Notes under the pieces: generated by a model | The model's database searches: none | What the model was told of the DNA's origin: nothing | The model's input: the letters and a program-made list of their open reading frames with translations, nothing else | NCBI GenBank assembly: GCA_940746715.1 | Contig: CALNWN010000005.1 | Location: 62,001-126,000, forward strand | Source: an uncultured Paraburkholderia sp. | GTDB lineage: Bacteria; Pseudomonadota; Gammaproteobacteria; Burkholderiales; Burkholderiaceae | Length of the DNA: 64,000 nucleotides | Direction: 5' to 3' | Made by a program: the position numbers and the translations under genes | In this document: positions 52,957-62,461 of the stretch, in pieces | Position numbering within the stretch: the stretch's first letter is position 1 | Layout: each line of letters opens with the position of its first letter

Positions 52957-54449
52957 GATGTTCCTCGGGCGCAATGCGCGATTGACTGCGCGGAAATGAA
53001 ACAGGTGTCGAGTTTGATGATGTCTGCAGGCTTGCGAAAAAGGCGAATCTCGTCTGTCGCGATCGCCGTAACGACTCGCTCCAATAGCGCTCCCTGACGA
53101 CGAGACAGAGCATCGAGCGCAATGACTTTCATCGATGTTGGGTATGACGTTGCCATGTCGCATAGCCATTGTATAAAGCGCTGCAACTCCGAGGCCGGCA
53201 CCCAGCGATCGTCGATCATAGGGAGAAGCAGCCTGCATCGAGACAGCAATTTTCTCTGATGCGGCGTAGCACCGACAAGTCGCTCCACCTCCTTAAAACT
53301 GTGCACCACTGGCGGTGAAACCCGGAGACGTTCTACGAAGCTGGCCATACAGGTTTCGTTCGATTCGGCCTGGGTCTGGACACTCATAGTTTTCGCGTAC
53401 TCAATGGCGGGAGCCCGAAGCACCGGTTTACCTTCGCTGCCTAGTGCAACCGCCGAAGGGCTTATTGCCAAGCCGGCACCGTGCGAATGCACTGTGAGGC
53501 TCGACAAGTATTGATCGATTGCGGCACCAAGAAACAACGGTAACCTGAGCGCACCGGACAAGCGTGCGATACACCAGTGTGGTTGTCGATTTCTGAGTCG
53601 CTTGAGCGACACCAACGGCATGCCATCGTCGCTTGGCGGCAGTGACCCCCAGCACGTGTTGATTTCATCGAACGTCGTGCGCGGCCAACTCCGGAGCACG
53701 CGAGCAGCGACCGAGATCGCTTTTCGCTCCTGCGTGCTCTCGCCATCCTTCGAGACATCAAAGCTATAAAGGCCCGAGCAGGTGCTTGCAAAAAATCTGC
53801 ACATTGCGAGCCATTCGAGCGCACTGATATTTGCCAGCTCGGCGCAAAACCGCTGCTCCATCAGAAGGTCCGCTCTGGAATATCCTTGCAATCTCGCGAC
53901 GAGCAGCTGCGTGAGCAGCGAAACTTCAATCGGCGCCTGTTCAGACTTCGCATTGCGCAAATCGAACCCACACTTGCAAGTGGAGACATTGTATCGATCC
54001 CAAGTAAGCAACTGGGCGCACAAGGGACATCTGTCGATAAGTCACAAGCGGTAATTTTCACAGATCACGACCGCACGAAAATTCCATACCGCCTTGAATA
54101 CCCCAGTCTCATTGATACAGGCAGGACAAAACGCTTTATATCTTTCTCGATAGAAACATGCTCTGGCGAACTGACCAGGGCGATTCGTCCCGTCACTAGT
54201 CACGCGAGTTCGCCCAATGAGTTCGCACAGCTCGTGCGCATTGAGGCCTATTAAGCTGGCGAAGCGCTCGACGCCGCCGGCCGCGCCCAGCTCGCGTTTC
54301 ACTAGATTTACAAATTGCCCTAGCGTCGCCTCATCCGTGTACCCGTTGGCCTCGCCAAGCCTTACGAGATAGCTCCTGAAATCCTCATCCGGGGTTGGCG
54401 TTGGACGACGCAGAAAGCGCCTCAAGGGCAGAAACCGTTCAATAGCCAA
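52953..54449 (-). pseudogene. tniQ: TniQ-family protein, first copy, one frameshift
   Basis: N-terminal TniQ domain: DEDFRSYLVRLGEANGYTDE, GLNAHELCELIGRT, FCPACINETGVFKAVWNFRA. The frame breaks near 54045, after VVICENYRL; CLL and CAQLLTWDRYNVSTCKCGFD follow in another frame, completing the zinc finger. The rest runs open to 52953 (about 500 codons in all), including PPVVHSFKEVERLVGATPHQ, an HTH-like stretch. It overlaps the tnsC stop by 11 nt. If the break is real, the element depends on the second TniQ. Confidence 0.8.
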
Positions 54450-55455
54450 AGAAGGGCTCCCCTTGCATCGTCAGCGGTCGATTGACGAAGCGGTGATCAA
54501 ATGGGTTATGGCTCTCTTTTGCATCCGGCCATATTCCTTCGACAAAAGCACGTCCGAGCACGCCGTGGTCGAACTCCGTCCTTTCCTCTTCGAGGGCAAT
54601 CTGGACTGCCACGCTCATTAGCATCATGACGTAACCCATGAGCCCAAACGTCGCGAAGTGAATTGCTTCGATCATTCTTGCATCGCGCGCAAGCTCGTCA
54701 GAGGGAGGAACGGGGAGTTCTTTCCAGAATGAAAGTATGAGGCCGTTGAAGATGCGCCGCGCTGGCTTGTTGCTTACGGAAAAGGGCTCCAGCGAAATCT
54801 GTCGTGAAAATCGGCGGCGAAGCTGCTCATTACTTTGAAGAATTCTCGCGCAACGGCGAAGTCCCATCAAAACGAATGGAACCTTCGTTTCATTGATGAG
54901 ATGCTTTAGCCAATCGGCGACTTTTGTTTCGATTTTCTCGCTGGAGTGATCGATGAAGTGTTGGAATTCATCCAGAATCATCAATTGGACGCCGCAATTC
55001 TTGAAAAGGGTAACGATGCGCGCTGTCATCGTCTCCGCGGAACCTCGGGCAAAGAGCGGGTCGCCCATCTCAAGAAGGATTCGCTCTGCCACATTTTTGA
55101 TTGTTGGCTGCGCGGGTAGCTCGAGGTGAAGCACGCGGATTTCTGTCCCTTCGTCGGTGTCACGCGGTGGATAGTGCTTCGCATATTCCTTCCGCAGAGT
55201 CGACTTGCCACTGCCCGACACACCGATGATCAGCAGGCATCCTGGTTCTTCGAGTCCGAAGCGCCCCGTCCGGTGACACAGTCGAATTGCAGCAGTCCCC
55301 GACATGAATGCCGGATGTTTGATTAGTGTCTTTCGAACCGAAGCTACCAACGCATCTTTGCTTTCATCGGGAATGTCGTCCCGTGCAGGGCAGAAATCAT
55401 TATCCGAGCGGTCATCATCGTGGTCGTCGGAAGAGGTGCAAGCCGTGTTAATCAT
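54439..55455 (-). CDS. tniB: TnsC/TniB-type AAA+ ATPase
   Basis: 338-aa transposition regulator that polymerises on target DNA and links TniQ to the transposase. Walker A is GVSGSGKST in CLLIIGVSGSGKSTLRKEY, Walker B is LMILDEFQHFID, and the sensor region is KVPFVLMGLRRCARIL with the Arg finger stretch NEQLRRRFSRQI. Layout and size match TniB/TnsC of Tn7-like and Tn5053-like elements. It lies between tnsB and tniQ on one transcript. Intact. Confidence 0.9.
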   Translation of the reverse strand: MINTACTSSDDHDDDRSDNDFCPARDDIPDESKDALVASVRKTLIKHPAFMSGTAAIRLCHRTGRFGLEEPGCLLIIGVSGSGKSTLRKEYAKHYPPRDTDEGTEIRVLHLELPAQPTIKNVAERILLEMGDPLFARGSAETMTARIVTLFKNCGVQLMILDEFQHFIDHSSEKIETKVADWLKHLINETKVPFVLMGLRRCARILQSNEQLRRRFSRQISLEPFSVSNKPARRIFNGLILSFWKELPVPPSDELARDARMIEAIHFATFGLMGYVMMLMSVAVQIALEEERTEFDHGVLGRAFVEGIWPDAKESHNPFDHRFVNRPLTMQGEPFFGY

Positions 55456-55533
55456 GACGAGCTCCGCAGCGGGGCGTCTAACCGGCCCGCTTGAAATGGC
55501 AGAAGTTAGGCATCTGGGTCGCCGTGGGGCAAT

Positions 55534-57541
55534 CTAAACCGTTCCGCGCCTCACTGGAAATAAGGGAATGTCTGTCTCATCGTCCAGATTGATGTCCGGC
55601 GGGTCGAGGATGCCGTCCAAGTCCGCTTCTGATTCAAGTGGTAGCTGTCCTTGGCGCGCCTCTTCGCGCTGCATCAGTACCTCCCGCTCGCTATTCGCGG
55701 CCTTGCCTGGCTTGGGCCTCTTTTTTTGTTGGGCAGCTTTCCTGCAAGAGCCGGGCGGTATAGTCGCGCAGCGCGGATTTCGCAGCGAGTAGCGCAAGGT
55801 GCCGAGGAGAATTCTTATAGTCCTTGTTCGCCTTGGAAGACATCCACCGATGTTGCTCGGCGGTTACCCCGTCGGCATATCCCTGCAACGTACATTTCGC
55901 TTCGACGTACTGCTTTTCCTCTTCATCAAAGACAAAAATGGTCCCGATATCATCGGGATCAGTGCGCACCGTAACCTTGATATTGCCTAGTCGGAACTTC
56001 AGGTCCTGAAGTGCATGAGACGCGTACTGAAGTCCATGCACCCCCACTCCATGTTTGCCGAGCGTGCGCGTCGTGGAATTTCCGAGGTAGACGTTCATCA
56101 CGTCGATCGACGGCGGAAGGCGTCGGGGATACTTTGCGACGCCCTCATCCCATTTTTGTTTGGGTGTGGTCTGAATTCCTCGATGGAACGCGTTGGAATA
56201 GATATCGATGCACCAACGGTGTACGATCTCCTCTAACGCCTCTAGCGTCAACACCGCTGTACGTTCTGAATCGTAGGCGTGGCGCTTGTCATACTTCGAG
56301 AAAGTGGTTCCAGGTTGCATGTGAACCAGCCCGTAGTTCAATGTCTTCAGGACACGCTCGATACGCCCCTTCATTTGCGGCGCCCGTGTCGGGCAGTAGA
56401 TGACATGGATTCCAAGTTCTGCGCATGCCGCTTCGAGATCCTGGGCGTGGAACTCAAGGCCGTTATCGCACATCAGCTGGTCGATCAGTCCGTAAGCGTC
56501 CCACTGCCCGCTTACTTCGGGGAACCGATCTTTAACGTAGGTCTTTGGCAAGATTGCGTGCTTCAGACATCGCAGGACGGATCGAACGCTTGGTTTGCGA
56601 AACGAAATATGAATACCGACGATCATTCGCGAGTACGCATCGATCATCACCGTGATCCACGGCCGTCCAAGCAAAAGGCCCGTACTGGAATCGGTTACCA
56701 AAATATCTAGGGGAGTGTGATCAACCTCCACCCGCTCGAGCGGCCGTGTGCAGGCCGGCCCTTTTCCGTAGATACGCGTTGCTTCCTGAGCGTATCGCTC
56801 TCCATACCGGGCTTTGAGTACTGCGTATCTGTCGATTCGAGAAAGCGCTCGCCGAAGCATCCGGTGGGTGGCGCCAGGCAATGCGTCCTCCGGCGCGCGT
56901 CGCCGGTTCTCCTTCTCAATCTCGTGCTGAACCCAGTCACGGACCTCGCAAAGTGACTCCCTTTGAGGAGTAAGGTAGATCTTCTCGATTCCTTCATCAA
57001 TCAGTTCGTTAAGCTTATCGGGCAAGAGCGACGGCTTTTTCCCTCGTAGCTCCCATTTATCGATCAACGCCCGAATGTCGAAGTCTGCCCAAACCCAGGA
57101 GCGTCGCCAGCTGTAAAAGCTAGCCAAGCACGGCGGCCTTTCGCCACGAGTTTCCGGGTCCAGTTTTTCCCAAACGCTTCGCAGCAGATCTGAAAGGAGC
57201 GCGCGAGGAACACTCATTCGGCCGTCTGGGCAGATTTCGCGCAGAAATTTGAATTTGCGCAGTGCGAGACGTTGGATCTTCTCCGGAAAGTCGGCAAGAC
57301 CGCGGTCCACAGCTGCCCGCTGCTCCGCCTGAATTTTCTGACCATCCAGCTGCGCCGCATCCACGAATATCAGTCGACCCTTTGCATACTGCGATAGGAG
57401 CTCATCCACATTGCGCACCAAAAGAGAACCGTCGCTACACGACGTTAACCCGACGTTGCGACCACTCACTTGAGTGATGCGATAGGCAGTCCCATCGAGA
57501 CGCAGACATTCGCCGTTTCTAAAGGAATAGCGCGTCATCAT
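55534..57541 (-). CDS. tnsB: TnsB/TniA-type DDE transposase, frameshift in the C-terminal tail
   Basis: DDE integrase-fold transposase of the Tn7 TnsB/Mu family. The N-terminal HTH region is followed by the catalytic triad: Asp in RVEVDHTPLDILVTD, Asp in LIDQLMCDNGLEFHAQDLEA, Glu in MKGRIERVLKTLNYG. Then comes a Mu-C-like beta barrel (STTRTLGKHGVGVHGLQYAS). One frame ends at 55691; the next frame adds the tail KKRPKPGKAANSE and DETDIPLFPVRRGTV to 55534, so one base is off near 55740. That tail is the part that usually contacts TnsC. Its start overlaps the tnsA stop by 4 nt. Confidence 0.88.
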
Positions 57542-58198
57542 CGGCCTCCTCGAATGGTCGACACTGTCTCGTGGTTGATGACCGAATCGAGGTCGCAGAC
57601 AAGCGACCTGCGCGCAAGCAGTCGACGTACCAACGTCTCGTCGACACCTGCGGCGAGTATTTCTCCAAGCGTCAGGCCCGTCGTAATGCCGGGGAGCCGA
57701 AGATCGCCATCTTCTGATTTTCCCCTTCGAGGCCGCGTAACAGCTCGCGTATCTGGCGGAGCCTGATTGGCCTTAGAATCTGCGGTTCGCTCAAAACAAC
57801 GAGGCGCTGCCCCCTGGAACTGAACCACAGCCTGAGAGCTTCAAATTTCTCGGCTGTTCGCATTTCCGCGACTTTTTCGGATGGCTTGACTTCCACGAGC
57901 CAGCGTCGGCCATCAGTCCAATCGACTCCGAAGTCTGGCGTGTATCGGCGCGGTCGGCCATTCAAAGAATATTCGATTGTGACTGGCTGCTCCTCAAACG
58001 TTCGAACGCCGCGAGCAAATTCGAAGAGAAAGAGCGCATGGAATTCGAGCAAGCTCTCGCAACGCACCAGGCGTCGGTTTTTCGAGAAAAGAACTTTGCC
58101 CGGAAACCGCGTCCTGATGGTGTGACGGGATTCCTTGTTTGGTGATACGCCGGGCGGGTTCGGAGGTACGGTGAATCTGATCCATGCTTTTTGTGCAT
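57538..58198 (-). pseudogene. tnsA: TnsA-type endonuclease, two frame breaks
   Basis: Restriction-like nuclease that cuts the non-transferred strand for cut-and-paste transposition. Reads MHKKHGSDSPYLRTRPAYHQ, TRNPVTPSGRGFRAKFFSRK, then after a break near 58085 RLVRCESLLEFHALFLFEFA, RRYTPDFGVDWTDGRRWLVE, VKPSEKV. The active-site Glu (CESLLEF), Asp (TPDFGV) and EVK are all there. A second break near 57715 leads into SEDGDLRLPGITTGLTLGEI and ETVSTIRGGR. Without TnsA such elements can only replicate by cointegrate formation. Confidence 0.82.
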
Positions 58199-58301
58199 CG
58201 TCGTGCTCCGTAAATGCGGAGACGCGCGTCCATAAGCCGCGCCAGCGGTGGCGGGAGCGGACGCACGCGTTCCCCGCAATGAGTCAATGCGGTGTATGGT
58301 C

Positions 58302-58349
58302 AATAACACCAATTTGAAGGCGTAATAACGCCCCCACACCGGTGCTATT
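58302..58349. repeat. Related 9-mers upstream of tnsA, possible transposon-end sites
   Basis: AATAACACC (58302), AATAACGCC (58324) and, inverted, GGTGCTATT (58341). Spaced 22 and 17 bp, just outside tnsA where a Tn7-like left end with TnsB sites should lie. No matching copy was found at the other end. Confidence 0.3.
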
Positions 58350-58497
58350 CGCGGTGCAAGTGCCCTGAACCAGGGCGGCCGCCAACTTGACCTTGGGAGA
58401 AAACGCGCACGATACTTAAACCGCTCGAGGTAGAAGTATCTTTGTTTCTCCTAGGACGGAGCAGGCCACAAGGTTTGTCCCATTTTACGTTTCTGTT

Positions 58498-58918
58498 CTA
58501 CATTTCCAAATCCTCCTTCGGTTTGCGGCGGACCCGAACGGCTCCATAGTGCGGTCGCGCTGCCATTTCTTCGTCCATCCGGACGATCGCACGCAGGGTC
58601 GCTACTGGGTCGGCAACAGCCTTCCGATCTTCCGCTGCAGCTCTGGTAAAGCCTGTACTCATCTGTCGGCAGATCCGCCGGGATTACGAACCGCCGCGGC
58701 GAGTCCTGCAATTCCCTCTCCATCTCCCGTCGATCGACATCCGCAAGCGGAAAGCCTTCACTAAGCCTTGCCAGAAATTCTGCGCTGGGCGGCTTCGTGC
58801 CTAACTCGAGCGCGGAAACATACGCCTGCTCATAGCCAAGCTTCTTTGCGAGCTCAGTTTGCGAAAGCGCGCCGCGAAATCGCAGACCGCGGAGGAAGAC
58901 GGCAAAGGGGGTGCTCAT
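58498..58918 (-). pseudogene. XRE-family HTH regulator, frame breaks in the C-terminal part
   Basis: Start MSTPFAVFLRGLRFRGALSQ, then TELAKKLGYEQAYVSALELG, KPPSAEFLARLSEGFPL: a typical XRE/Cro HTH at residues 10-65. Near 58620 the frame changes through LQRKIGRLLPTQ and then TLRAIVRMDEEMAARPHYGA with VRRKPKEDLEM to a stop at 58498. About 140 codons. TTGTTCCTACAA (58939-58950) upstream is a partial inverted repeat that could be its operator. Phage or toxin-antitoxin regulators look like this; no partner toxin is recognised. Confidence 0.65.
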
Positions 58919-59350
58919 AGGCGCAAGCCAAGTTGCGGTTGTTCCTACAACACTAGACAAGATTTAACCGGCGGTCAAATCTAAATTATTGATTTTAAAA
59001 CAGATATTTTTATATGAGATTGTCTGAAAGGTTTGCTTTCTGACGTTGGAAGCAGCTGGCTGCTCACCGGCTCGTCCGTCTGTCGGCGTCATGCCGAGGC
59101 TTCTGGCGATCCGCGGGGCGCGAATTCAACAATACTTGGATGTGCACGAAAGCGATCTGTTGTGCGAGGGAGTTAGAGCGGGACTCGTGGACACATGAGC
59201 AGCCCCGACGGGGAATCGCCGGGACTCATGAGGCTTTACTCTATCGGGCGTTCATCGCATCAATGCGGCATGACCTTAACCGGCGGAAATGGCTGCCGCC
59301 GGGCCGTACGGTTTTGACAGAGATGAACTTCCGCTGGAGGGTCTTGGGCG
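58919..59350. other. Intergenic region with AT-rich 5' part
   Basis: 432 nt. 58965-59040 is strongly AT-rich, unlike the flanks, and probably holds promoters. No gene or recognisable insertion sequence was found in the remainder. Confidence 0.35.
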
Positions 59351-60327
59351 ATGAAACGCGACATAGACCTGATCCGCGAACTGATGCTTCTCCTCGAGGA
59401 TTGTCCGATTCCGGCTTTCGGAATTGAGTGGCTGGCTCCCGAGACGGTTGAGGTGGCCGGTCGCAGTGCCGCGGAGATCGGCTATCACCTCTCCCTGCTC
59501 GAACAGGCCGGCGCCGGCGTGCCGTCGATCACCGACGTGCAGCCGCTGCACGTCGCGGCGTGGATCGAGCTTCAGACGCAGATGTCATCGGCGCCAACCG
59601 TCAAGCTGCGGCTCTCGGCGATCCGCCACCTGTTCGACTGGCTGGTGACCGGCCAGATCGGGCCGCGCACAGCCCCGCCGCGTCGGTGCGCGGCCCGGCC
59701 CGTTGCACGAAAGAAGGCAGGACGCCGGTGCTGGATGCGACCGAGGCGCGGCAGCTGCTCAACAGCATTGATCTGGGCGATGCCCGCGTGTCTCGGGCGC
59801 CCCGGCCGCCGCCTGGTACGGCGGCCGGAAAACAGGATCGGGTTGAGCGACCGGGCGCTGATGGTGTTTTCGTTCGCGCGGGTCGGTGCGGCTCTGGCGA
59901 TGCGGATCGAGGATGCGCCTTTGGGTGTGGCTGCGCGAAAACGGCGACAAGGCGCATACGATGCCTGTCATCCAGCGCTCGAGGCGTACCTGCTCTGGAG
60001 TACCTGAGCGGTATCGGGCTGGCCGCCGATCCGAAGTGGCCACTCTTTCGCACGGTTGCGCGGGGCACCGGGCAGATGAGCGCGACGCCGCTGCCGCAGA
60101 CCAACGCTCACGCGACGGTGCGCCGGCGCGCGGCGGCCGCGAACATCGCCACGGAGATCGGCAACCATACTTTCCGCCCGACTGGCATCACCGCCTACCT
60201 GAGCAACGCCAGCACGCCAGAGAACGCCGCGGCGATGGCCACTCACGCGTCGATGCGCACTACACAGCTGTTTGATCGCCGTCGCGTCGATGGTAGTCTC
60301 GACGAGGTAGAGCGAATCCGGTTATAG
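59351..60327 (+). pseudogene. Chimera of DUF2513 protein and Xer-like tyrosine recombinase, disrupted
   Basis: The first 55 codons match DUF2513 (MKRDIDLIRELMLLLEDCPI, SAAEIGYHLSLLEQAGAG). Without a frame change the sequence becomes a tyrosine recombinase (ITDVQPLHVAAWIELQTQ, LRLSAIRHLFDWLVTGQI). Further pieces lie in other frames: GRTPVLDATEARQLLNSID, RALMVFSFARVGAALAMRIE, ATEIGNHTFRPTGITAYLSN and a final ATHASMRTTQLFDRR. The catalytic Tyr of the TTQLYDRR motif is Phe. A 49-bp hairpin sequence interrupts the gene at 59785. A dead recombinase created by fusion and insertion. Confidence 0.75.
59785..59833 (+). repeat. 49-bp hairpin repeat, copy 1 (inside the recombinase pseudogene)
   Basis: Identical over 49 bp to 61885-61933 in the opposite orientation. 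Contains CCGGCCGCCG, loop CCTGGTA, CGGCGGCCGG, a perfect 10-bp stem, and part of a GC-rich stem GCCCG/CGGGC before it. It sits between the recombinase segments LLNSID and GLSDRAL, which are contiguous in the family as I recall it. Confidence 0.8.
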
Positions 60328-60388
60328 CTCTTACGAGAAAGCGTCCTCACCAGTCGCTACCTTACCGGGAGTAGCATGCGCAAGTTTT

Positions 60389-61269
60389 TCATCCGAGCTT
60401 CCAGGCGGGTAGCGGCTTGCGGATCAACTGCGCGAGCTGCTGCAATCCGGCCACGCAATTCGTGAAAAGATTCATTCTTGCCAGCCGCGATCTAATCCTG
60501 ACTATTGCGCCATGATGCTTGTTTCGCAAACGAAGTTGCTCGCCTGCTCGCATAACGCCGGCGATGATGGCCGACTTGCCGGGCCGCACCACGGCGTCCT
60601 TTGTTGCCTTCGTCTGTAGGCCGTGGCGAACGATCAGATTCTTAATTTGATAGAGCATCGACTTTGTCGCGTGTATCCCGGACAGGGTAAGGTCGTCCAC
60701 GTAAAGCGTCATGATGACGACCTTCTCGGCGCAAAGTCTTTCGATCTGGGCGAACATCAGTCGGTGCGTAAAGTACGACAGCAAAGGGCTGATGCAACTA
60801 CCCGTGGGCAGATGCCCGTCCGCCGTGCAAACGTTGGCCCAACAGCTGCACAACGTCATGCGAGCACCCAAGATCCCTGTGAAAGAATGCTTTCACGTGG
60901 TGATACGTCGTGTTTTCAAAGAACTTCCTGATATCCATTGCAACCACGGCCCCCCACTTGGGAGATGCGCCTAGGCATTCGTCACATGGGAACGTTTTTT
61001 GTCGCCGAATGCAAAAACTCCGGGCGTTCGATGCTGTCAAGGTATCTGGCGATGCGATAGTGGATCTTCAGGGTCCTATCTGTTGGTTCCTGAATGTGTC
61101 GCGCGTCTTTCCCGGGTCTCGGATGATCGTCGAAGCGATTATACGACGGATTCATGCAAATAGCCTCAATCTCCTGGACCGGGACATCGACGCCAGAATG
61201 GCGAACGCTCGATTGGATAGCGGGCGGACTGATTCTTGCGGAGACGAGCCCGCCCCAAAGCCTTCTCAC
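60389..61269 (-). pseudogene. Retron-type reverse transcriptase, several frame breaks
   Basis: Minus-strand reading: RRLWGGLVSARISPPAIQSS, RHIQEPTDRTLKIHYRIARY, LDSIERPEFLHSATK, then in the next frame KRSHVTNA, TAG (60971-60973), AHLPSG; then VVAMDIRKFFENTTYHHVKA, HDVVQLLGQ; then CTADGHLPTGSCISPLLSYF, VVIMTLYVDDLTLSGIHATK and GKSAIIAGVMRAGEQLRLRN. The NAxxH motif (here NA-stop-AH), catalytic YVDD and an IAG in the VTG position mark a retron RT. Breaks fall near 61000 (A-run), 60955 (G-run) and 60850. The RT follows the HTH gene with a 4-nt overlap. Confidence 0.78.
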
Positions 61270-61577
61270 GTTTGTGTGACGGAATTTTCATCGGCATCAA
61301 TCCAGTCCATGACATTCAGCACCTTCGACGCTATTGCGACGCGAAACTTGTCGCTGCGGCGATTTGAGTCGAGTTGCTCTGAGAACAGCATCAGGCTTGA
61401 CACTGGGACGTCGAATACCTTCGCATAGCGTTCGAGCAGGTCGACCGTGAGCGCATGCGCCTTCTTTCCGGACTCGATCTCGGACAGGTAGTTGTTGGAG
61501 ATCTCTAGACGGCTTGCCAACTGCTCTTGAGTCATCCGGTGATATCGGCGAAGGTGGCGTAGAGCTTTGTGCAACAT
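61266..61577 (-). CDS. XRE-type HTH protein of the retron
   Basis: 103 aa from ATG with AGGAGG upstream: LHKALRHLRRYHRMTQEQLA, SRLEISNNYLSEIESGKKAH, a Cro/C1-type HTH, then a C-terminal helical part (VSSLMLFSEQLDSN, ASKVLNVMDWIDADENSVTQ). It precedes the RT with a 4-nt overlap and follows a structured leader. Retrons that pair an RT with a small HTH protein are a described class (type VI in the scheme I recall). It may be the effector or a regulator. Intact while the RT is broken. Confidence 0.75.
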   Translation of the reverse strand: MLHKALRHLRRYHRMTQEQLASRLEISNNYLSEIESGKKAHALTVDLLERYAKVFDVPVSSLMLFSEQLDSNRRSDKFRVAIASKVLNVMDWIDADENSVTQT

Positions 61578-61769
61578 TTGGGCACCTCCTCGTAAGACAA
61601 GGACTAGGCAGGGGTGCCAGATATCAACCTTGCCACTTGTCGAACAATCTGACGATCGATACCGCAACGCGCAGAAAGCTCAACAAGAGCAACCACGTTT
61701 CACGACACATAAAGGCTTGCCGAAGCTTGCCCGACTTATGCTCGTTCGACGTTTCCTCTGGCTGCCGCC

Positions 61770-62022
61770 CCTGGTTGGGTATGGTCTTTTTCACCATATT
61801 GCACCTCTCGTTACCCCGAAGCCGAATTGCTTCGGTACCAGTACGTAACGAAAGCGAAGGGGGCGGCGTTTCCCCTACCTATCCGTTTTCCGGCCGCCGT
61901 ACCAGGCGGCGGCCGGGGCGCCCGAGACACGCGTCCCGGGCAAAGGTTGGAGAGTTTCCTCTCCGCAGGCCCATCACAGCGGCCCAGGCAATACGCTGGC
62001 TTTGTCTTCAACACCAACCAAG
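61770..62022 (-). ncRNA. Candidate retron msr-msd RNA
   Basis: Upstream of the HTH gene on the same strand. The ends can pair: CTTGGTTGG (62014-62022) with CCAACCAGG (61770-61778), like a1/a2. Between them lie four hairpins: GGAGAG-GAAA-CTCTCC (61949-61964), CCCGGGAC-GCGT-GTCTCGGG (61921-61940), the 10-bp stem at 61890-61916, and a long one at 61809-61850 (CGTTAC/GTAACG and CCGAAGC/GCTTCGG). Short stems then a long stem fit msr then msd. The boundaries and branching G are guesses; the 61885-61933 repeat may be an insertion. Confidence 0.45.
61885..61933 (-). repeat. 49-bp hairpin repeat, copy 2 (in the retron leader)
   Basis: Inverted identical copy of 59785-59833. Here the stem before it is longer (GCCCGGGAC/GTCTCGGGC), so this copy looks more complete than copy 1. 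Confidence 0.8.
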
Positions 62023-62461
62023 CTCAACAATAGCACAAATTCGCTGGCAGCGAAATCTTATTTGGGGCAGTTGCTATGCAGTTAGCCAAGGTTATCGCTA
62101 GCGCGGAAGCAATGCCCTGCGCCCGCGTGCGCACGTCGATGACGCCTGGATTCAAGACCGACGCTTTCCCCTTGGGCAGCCGTCGATGAAGATGTCGACC
62201 CGCCACGCGCAGTGTGGTTAGGCCCGGCGTCACGCCGTTCCTTGCCAGAATATTGCTGGTCGGAACTCGACAACCTTCAAGACTCTGTGCCCGCTTTCAA
62301 GCGGTGGCGACAAGAACATTTAACTTGCGCAGAACCGTACCGGGCACTTCGTCGAGAAAACGGTGGTTGGTGAACACGTACCTTTGCGCGCCAACTGACC
62401 GTCAGATTTGCCTTCAATCTGTTAAGATTCCCATCAATTTTTCAACGTCCGGCAACTGTCA
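62023..62461. other. Region between retron leader and resolvase
   Basis: About 440 nt with no gene I can support. The AT-rich 60 nt before the resolvase start (TCAATCTGTTAAGATTCCCA and following) could hold its promoter and recombination site. Confidence 0.35.

Noticed and set aside
58310..58410. GC-rich structured stretch resembling a cobalamin-type riboswitch
   Set aside because: The B12 box and the conserved core are missing and no matching downstream gene exists.
60389..62022. Group II intron with its maturase
   Set aside because: The RT lacks a maturase/endonuclease domain, has the retron NAxxH motif, and is preceded by an HTH gene; no domain V-like hairpin was seen.
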